Part shown: positions 58,691-64,000 of the stretch, piece by piece
Position numbering within the stretch: the first letter of the stretch is position 1
Layout: the number at the start of each line of letters is the position of its first letter
Source of the DNA: Typhlomys cinereus
Lineage: Eukaryota; Chordata; Mammalia; Rodentia; Platacanthomyidae
NCBI GenBank assembly: GCA_023101885.1
Contig: JALPQD010000412.1
Location: 1,868,534-1,932,533, forward strand
Direction: 5' to 3'
Length of the DNA: 64,000 nucleotides
Program-made: the position numbers and the translations under genes
Notes under the pieces: generated by a model
What the model saw: the letters and a program-made list of their open reading frames with translations, nothing else
Told to the model about the DNA's origin: nothing
Database searches by the model: none

Positions 58691-61500
58691 ATGTCTGGAA
58701 TCAAAAATAGTTTCACCATTATAGCACTAAATGTTAATGGAATTAACTCACCGATCAAGAGACACAGATTACAAACTTGGATTAAAAATCACAATCCATC
58801 AATCTGCTGCCTGCAGGAAACCCATCTCACCACAAAAGATAGGCACGCTCTAAAAATAAAAGGCTGGTCAACAATTCAACAAGCTAATGGAAGCAGAAAA
58901 CAGGCAGGGGTAGCCATTATGCTATCAAAAAAAGTGGACTTCAAACCAAAGAAAATTATAAGAGACACGGGTGGATACTACATTTTAGTCACAGGTACAA
59001 TTCACCAGGAAGACTTCACAATACTGAACATATATGAACCCAATACGTGCCCCTCCACATTCATTAAGAAAACATTAAAGTGTCTAAAGCAAGAAATCAA
59101 CCCCCAAAAGTGAATGATAACGAAAATATAACTTACCAAAATCTCTGGGACACAATGAAAGCTGTTCTAAGAGGTAAGTTCAGAGCTCTTAATGCCTACA
59201 TCAAAAAAATGGAAACATCAGAAATAAACAACTTAACAATGCAGCTTAAAGCTTTAGAGAAACTAGAGCAATCTGATCTCAAAAATAGTAGAAGAAAGGA
59301 GATTAGCAAAATAAGGGGAGAAATATCTGAAATCGAGATTAAGAAAACGATAGAAAAAATCAAACAGTCAAAAAGCTGGTTCTTTGAAAAAATCAATAAG
59401 ATTGATACACCCCTAGCTAAATTAACCAAAAGCAAGAGAGAAAATCCAAATTAACAAAATCAGGAATGACCATGGAGTTATCACTACTGATACCCAAGAA
59501 ATCCAGAGATTTATAATATCATATTTGAAAAACTTATACTCTGTGAAGTTTGACAACACACAAGAGATGGATGAATTTCTAAGTAAACACAACTTACCTA
59601 AATTGAATCAGGAAGTTGTGAATTATTTAAATAGTCCTATAACATATAAGGAAATTGAGGAAGTAATCTCGAATCTTCCCACCAAAAAATGTCCTGGATC
59701 AGAAGGATTCAGCACAGAGTTCTACCAGACATTTAAGGAGTTAATAACACCAATACTCCTTAAACTGTTCCACCAAATAACAAAGGAAGGAACACTACCA
59801 AATTCCTTCTATGAAGCTAATATCGTTTTAATCCCAAAACCTGATAAAGATTACTTAAAAAAGAAAACTATAGGCCGATCTCTCTGATGAACACAGACAC
59901 AAAGATTCTCAACAAAGTCTTAGCAAATCGGATTCAAAAACATATGAAAAAGATCATTCACGGGGACCAAGTAGGCTTCATCCCTGGCACACAAGGTTGG
60001 TTCAACATATGCAAATCAATAAATGTAATTCATCATGTAAACCAGTCCAAAGTCCAAGACCATATGATACTCTCGATCGATACAGAAAAAGCTTTTGACA
60101 AGATCCAACAGCCTTTTATGATCAAAACGCTAGAGACAGTAGGAATGGAAGGAACCTTTATCAATATAATAAAAGCTATATACAACAAGCCCACAGCAAG
60201 GATTATGCTCAATGGGGAACAATTGGAAGCATACCCAGTTCGATCAGGAACTAGACAAGGCTGTCCACTCTCACCACTTCTATTCAATATTGTACTTGAA
60301 GTCTTAGCTGAAGCCATAAGACAATAAAGGAGCATAAAAGGGATTCAAATCGGCAAGGAAGAAGTCAAACTATCCCTATTTGCAGATAACATGATCGTAT
60401 ACCTGAGTGATCCCAAAAACTCCACCAGGAAGCTTCTGGAACTAATTGAGAAGTTCAGCAGGGTGGCAGGATACAAAATAAATGTGCAAAAATCAGAGGC
60501 CTTCCAATATGCCCAGAATGAAAGAAGTAAAAAAGCCTTGAGAGAAACAATCCCATTTACTATAGCCCCCCCCAAAATGAAATACCTTGGTATAAACCTA
60601 ACTAAGGAGGTAAAAGACCTTTACAATGAAAACTTTAAAACCCTACAGAAAGAAATAGCAGAAGACACCAGAAGGTGGAAAGACCTCCCATGTTTCTGGA
60701 TTGGCAGAATCAACATCGTAAAAATGACCATCCTACCAAAGGCAATATACAGATTTAATGCTATACCAATCAAAATCCCAAAGCAATTCTTTAAAGAAGT
60801 GGACCAATTAATCTCAAAATTCATATGGAGGCACAAAAGACCCAGGATAGCAAAAACAATCCTGAGTAACAAAAACACTGCTGGAGGTATTGCCATACCA
60901 AATCTTAGTCTATACTACAAATCCATAGTTATAAAGACAGCCTGGTACTGGCTCCAAAATAGACACACAGATCAATGGATAAGGATTGAAGATGCAGATA
61001 TAAGCCAACAAAGTTACAGCCATTTGTTCTTTGGCAAATGGGCCCAAAGAATCCAATGGAAAAAGAACAGCATCTTCAACAATTGTGCTGGCAAAGCTGG
61101 ATCTCCACATGCAGAATATTAAAGCTGGACCCATTCTTGTCACCATGTACAAGACTTAATTCCAAATGGATCAAGGACCTTGATATCAGGCCAGAGAAAA
61201 TAAAAACCATAGTTGAAAGGATAGGGAACTCCCTCGAGCTGATTGGGCTAGGCCAACATTTCCTAAAGAAACATCCAATGGCACAGTCACTGCTACCAAC
61301 TCTCAACAGTTGGGATCTTGTGAAATTAAAGAGCTTCTGTTCAGATAAAGAGATTGTAACGTGAGGTCAAAGGCAACCCACAGAATGGGAGAAAATCTTC
61401 ACTAACCACACATCTGATAGAACTCTGCTGTCCAGAGTTCACAAAGAACTTAGAAAACTAAACACCAAGGAAACCAATGGCCCAATTAAAAAATGGGCCA
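58691..61500 (+). pseudogene. L1 ORF2, deleted and broken
   Basis: Starts MSGIKNSFTIIALNVNG. The endonuclease is cut after NPQK at about 59107, where the sequence continues at [11 protein letters not shown], deleting about 0.4 kb including ILGDFNTAL and SDHHG. The reverse transcriptase has [14 protein letters not shown], but a TAA follows at 60325 and the catalytic FADD is FADN here (gataac in place of gatgac, about 60388). It ends within the C-terminal region near PIKKWA. Confidence 0.82.
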
Positions 61501-61553
61501 AATGATAATTCTTGGGGACTTCAACACCGCACTCTCAACATGGGATAGATCAA

Positions 61554-61643
61554 CAGATTTTATTGGGATATTAATGGTATAGTAAAGATCACATTGGTTC
61601 ATTGATTTGGAGTTCTAAAGATCATTGACTTCTTGGTCACTTT
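61554..61643 (-). pseudogene. PRP-like unit IV, exon 4 (3' UTR)
   Basis: Minus-strand acceptor cttgtttgtttcag followed by aaagtgaccaagaagtcaatg and AATAAA (61558-61563). Closer to unit II than to unit III. Its downstream end is cut by the L1 breakpoint three to four bases past the signal. Confidence 0.55.
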
Positions 61644-62077
61644 CTGAAACAAACAAGAAATGAAGAAACTTATTGAAGAGACAGGACATCCTAGAGGATT
61701 CTCAACTGTTATCAGAACCACTGAGATGGCAGAGGTTGATGCCCACCTCTCCTTCTTCCTTTCCTTCAAAACTCCCTTTACCTTAATCTAATTAGTCATG
61801 GAGAAGATAAGTTTCTTGCTTATGAAATGAAAGCATGAGACTAGGAGAGGGCTCATTTAGCAAAGTCTCTTGTTCTTGAAGAATAAAGATCTGAGTTTGA
61901 ATCACTAGCACCCACATAAAAAGCTTGTGATGTTGTGCATGCATGTGGAGACAGGCAGAGCCTGAGAACTCACTGATCTGACAACCAGGACCAAACAGCT
62001 ATGTTTGTTTCTGTGAGAGATGCTCTTTAAAGGAGTAAGGCAGAAAGTAAGAGAGGAAGACACACAGCATCCTTTCT

Positions 62078-62356
62078 TTTTTTAAAAAAAATTTTATTAT
62101 TTATCCATTGTGCGTGTGCGTGTGTGTGTATGTATGTGTGTGTGTGTAGAACCATGGGCGAATTGGGGAACCACCATGGACGCCTCCACTTCCTTCTTGT
62201 TTACTCAGCCCCAGGATTCACAGGCTCCGCTTTACCAGGACCAGAAACACAGGCTGCCTGCTTCAGCCCGACGTCTATACGTGGGGTCTAGGATCTGAAC
62301 TGAGGACCTTCTGCCTACAAGGTAGAAGGTTAACTCCCGAGCCACCTCTCCAGCCC
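62078..62356 (-). repeat. tRNA-headed SINE, minus strand
   Basis: Reversed tail and GT run (62078-62145), body, and head ending gccacctctccagcc. Flanked by CACACAGCATCCTTTCT at 62061-62077 and 62357-62373. It sits at almost the same host position that the minus L1 used in unit II. Confidence 0.92.
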
Positions 62357-62829
62357 CACACAGCATCCTTTCTGACCTCCACATTCTTGTATGCGGGGTG
62401 CACACCTGCACACTCAGATGCATGCATGACACACATACATAACACATGTTCAAATAATTTAATTAATACAATGAAACTAGATGATTATTCATGCCACCTT
62501 TTTTCCTTTGTTGTGAGTAAAAATTGTTCATGCGTATAGTACTAAAGATGGTCACTGCAGCACATGCTAAAGACCAAATGTCTGTTAGCAAGATGTGAGG
62601 CAAAGAGATCACAACAGAGCCCCACAGGCTTGAATTATAGAGTCAAAAGGACAAACTACCCAAACAATAGTATAAAGATAACAGCAAACCAAACCTCACG
62701 TGAGCCACGCTTTGATATGAAGTAATGTAGAAATTGTTTCCTGAAATAAGTAACATTCACATCAAGAGGGAACATGTATCAAGGATGTAAAATTGAATTT
62801 TGTGCACCCTCACATATGCAAGAATTTCT

Positions 62830-63235
62830 TTTTTATTATTATTATTTCCGCTCATGCAAACTTGGTAGGTACACCGGTTCCCTCCCTCCCTCTTCCTCCC
62901 CCCGATCCCCCTGCTCCCCCTCCCCTCACCCCTCCCTCCCCATCCCCCAGTGGCTCCCCCCCCATCCCCAGAGAATCATTTAATGTGCATGCCAGGCTCT
63001 CCTCTGGGCCCTCCTCTCCGATGATGTACAAGGACCCAGTGGCATTTTCCTGAACCCTTTCCTGTGTTCCCCTTAGGCATAGGAACACTACTGTGGCTGT
63101 CAATCCCTTGCTTCCAAGGATCTTGGTGCCTTTAGCAAATGCTAGACTTTGTGGGGTCAATAATGTGTTGGACATTGAGTGGGGCATGCAAACTCCAATT
63201 CTGATTGCTTTGGCCCTAACTTGTGTGGAGTATCT
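62830..63235 (-). mobile_element. L1 3' UTR fragment, minus strand
   Basis: Reversed tail, C-rich tract and about 300 bp of 3' UTR, flanked by ATATGCAAGAATTTCT at 62814-62829 and 63236-63251. A short 5'-truncated insertion; unit II has the empty site near 37960. Confidence 0.92.
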
Positions 63236-63822
63236 ATATGCAAGAATTTCTAAGACAATGTTCAAAAGAATTTGAGGTCGTGTCTTTTGAAGACCTGGTT
63301 TGGGGGCACAGGTGCAGATGTTTATAAGATTCATCTCTGTGTCCCACATAGGGCGACGGGGTTTGAAGTTGAGCACACAGTACTCCAGAAGGAAGTGCTT
63401 CAGGTGGAGACAAGGTCAATGGGAGTTCATTAAGGTGTCACTGAGCAGAGACCATGGATCTGAGCAGTGGGTGGGAGGCAGGAACTGGCACAGTGTGGGC
63501 AGTTGGAGATGGGAGATGGGGAGTCAGGGAGGCTGAGCGCAGGAGGCAGAGGACCAAGGGAAGGTCACTGCTGTCTCCACAAGCCACCAGCTCACCAGGT
63601 GACCACTGAGGAAAAGGGAGAGCGAGAGACAGACCCTGGGGAGCTTCTGAACATCCTCGATCCTCCCACAGCATCACAAAACAGTTGAGCACAAGATTTG
63701 TAAACGGGATCCGGGACTGAGTCATTTCAATCTGTTGTATGTTCACTAATTTTCACACTAGAGATCAAGTGCCTGGTGAGAGGAGTTAATTCATGCCTAT
63801 GATTGACATCTAGATTATATAT

Positions 63823-64000
63823 CTTCAGAAGTTCTTTATGAAAATTATTATTTTGCACCCAGGAGGCCAAAACATTTTCATACACTCTCCAAAAATACTT
63901 GTCTATCCCTCATTTCTGTGAGCCACCTCGTAGGGGTGGTGGAGGAGGACAGGGTCCATGTGGATTGGCAGGATGGAGAGCCTGCTGTTCATCATCTGTG
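63823..64000 (-). pseudogene. PRP-like unit IV, exon 3 (partial, runs off window)
   Basis: The minus strand opens in frame with TDDEQQALHPANPHGP, then a run of five prolines and LRGGSQK before a TGA at 63910-63912. The same frame in unit II would continue past this point, so the TGA is probably premature. The donor position reads gaag|atatat in place of gtacat. The upstream part of the exon lies beyond the window, so its status cannot be settled. Confidence 0.6.

Larger units (their letters stand above)
57601..61553 (+). mobile_element. Rearranged plus-strand L1
   Basis: Partial promoter monomer (57601-57666), then ORF1 from codon about 31, ORF2 (58691 onward) with an endonuclease deletion at about 59107, the reverse transcriptase (60200-60400) and the ORF2 C-terminal region to 61500, then a misplaced 54-bp endonuclease piece (61500-61553). 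There is no 3' UTR or A-tail; it ends at a breakpoint with PRP-like exon 4. Confidence 0.85.
61644..63822 (-). other. PRP-like unit IV intron 3
   Basis: Aligns with unit II (29716-30156 joined to 37505-38540). Contains a SINE (62078-62356) and an L1 fragment (62830-63235) of its own; without them it is about 1.5 kb, the same as unit II without its L1 nest. Confidence 0.6.

Noticed and set aside
1..64000. Endogenous retrovirus or LTR elements
   Set aside because: All reverse transcriptase matches are L1 ORF2 type; no long terminal repeats, gag, protease or envelope signals were seen.

Overview
Non-coding-looking mammalian DNA, almost certainly from a rodent. The evidence is dense LINE-1 (L1) elements in both orientations, several copies of a tRNA-headed SINE, long microsatellites, and a duplicated minus-strand gene family whose signal exon matches the salivary/lacrimal proline-rich protein (PRP: PRH/PRB/PRR4) family. 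I cannot name the species. No bacterial, viral or CRISPR features were seen, and no fully intact protein gene is visible.

The theme of the window is a tandem array of PRP-like genes, all on the minus strand, broken up by L1 insertions. Aligning the repeated units by eye gives a four-exon gene: exon 1 (17-residue signal peptide plus 4 codons), a 36-nt exon 2, exon 3 (acidic/proline-rich C-terminal part with the stop), and exon 4 (3' UTR with AATAAA). Unit I: exon 3 (5546-5625, cut by L1), exon 2 (6461-6496), exon 1 (13467-13530), upstream flank to about 16030. An orphan exon 2 lies at 19817-19852. Unit II is the most complete: exon 4 (29612-29715), exon 3 (38541-38766), exon 2 (39612-39647), exon 1 (40439-40502), upstream flank to about 42745. 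Unit III keeps only exon 4 (57100-57202). Unit IV has exon 4 (61554-61643) and exon 3 running off the window (63823-64000).

Mobile DNA fills the rest. 1-2520: minus L1 with an internal deletion. 4245-5555: plus L1 3' ends. 17636-19715: inverted L1 3' fragments. 20399-27608: nearly full-length plus L1 with CpG-rich promoter monomers and a 16-bp target-site duplication (TSD). 30157-37504: minus L1 fragment containing a nested composite plus L1 with a 17-bp TSD. 42748-about 55800: old minus L1 split by a full-length minus L1 (43367-50347, 18-bp TSD) and a SINE. 57601-61553: rearranged plus L1.

One region is probably an assembly problem. A 25-N gap (6542-6566) is followed by about 4 kb (6567-10630) that repeats 1495-5553 with many scattered single-base indels, as expected of unpolished long-read gap filling. 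Anything between about 6541 and 11410, including the apparent size of unit I intron 1, should be treated as unreliable.
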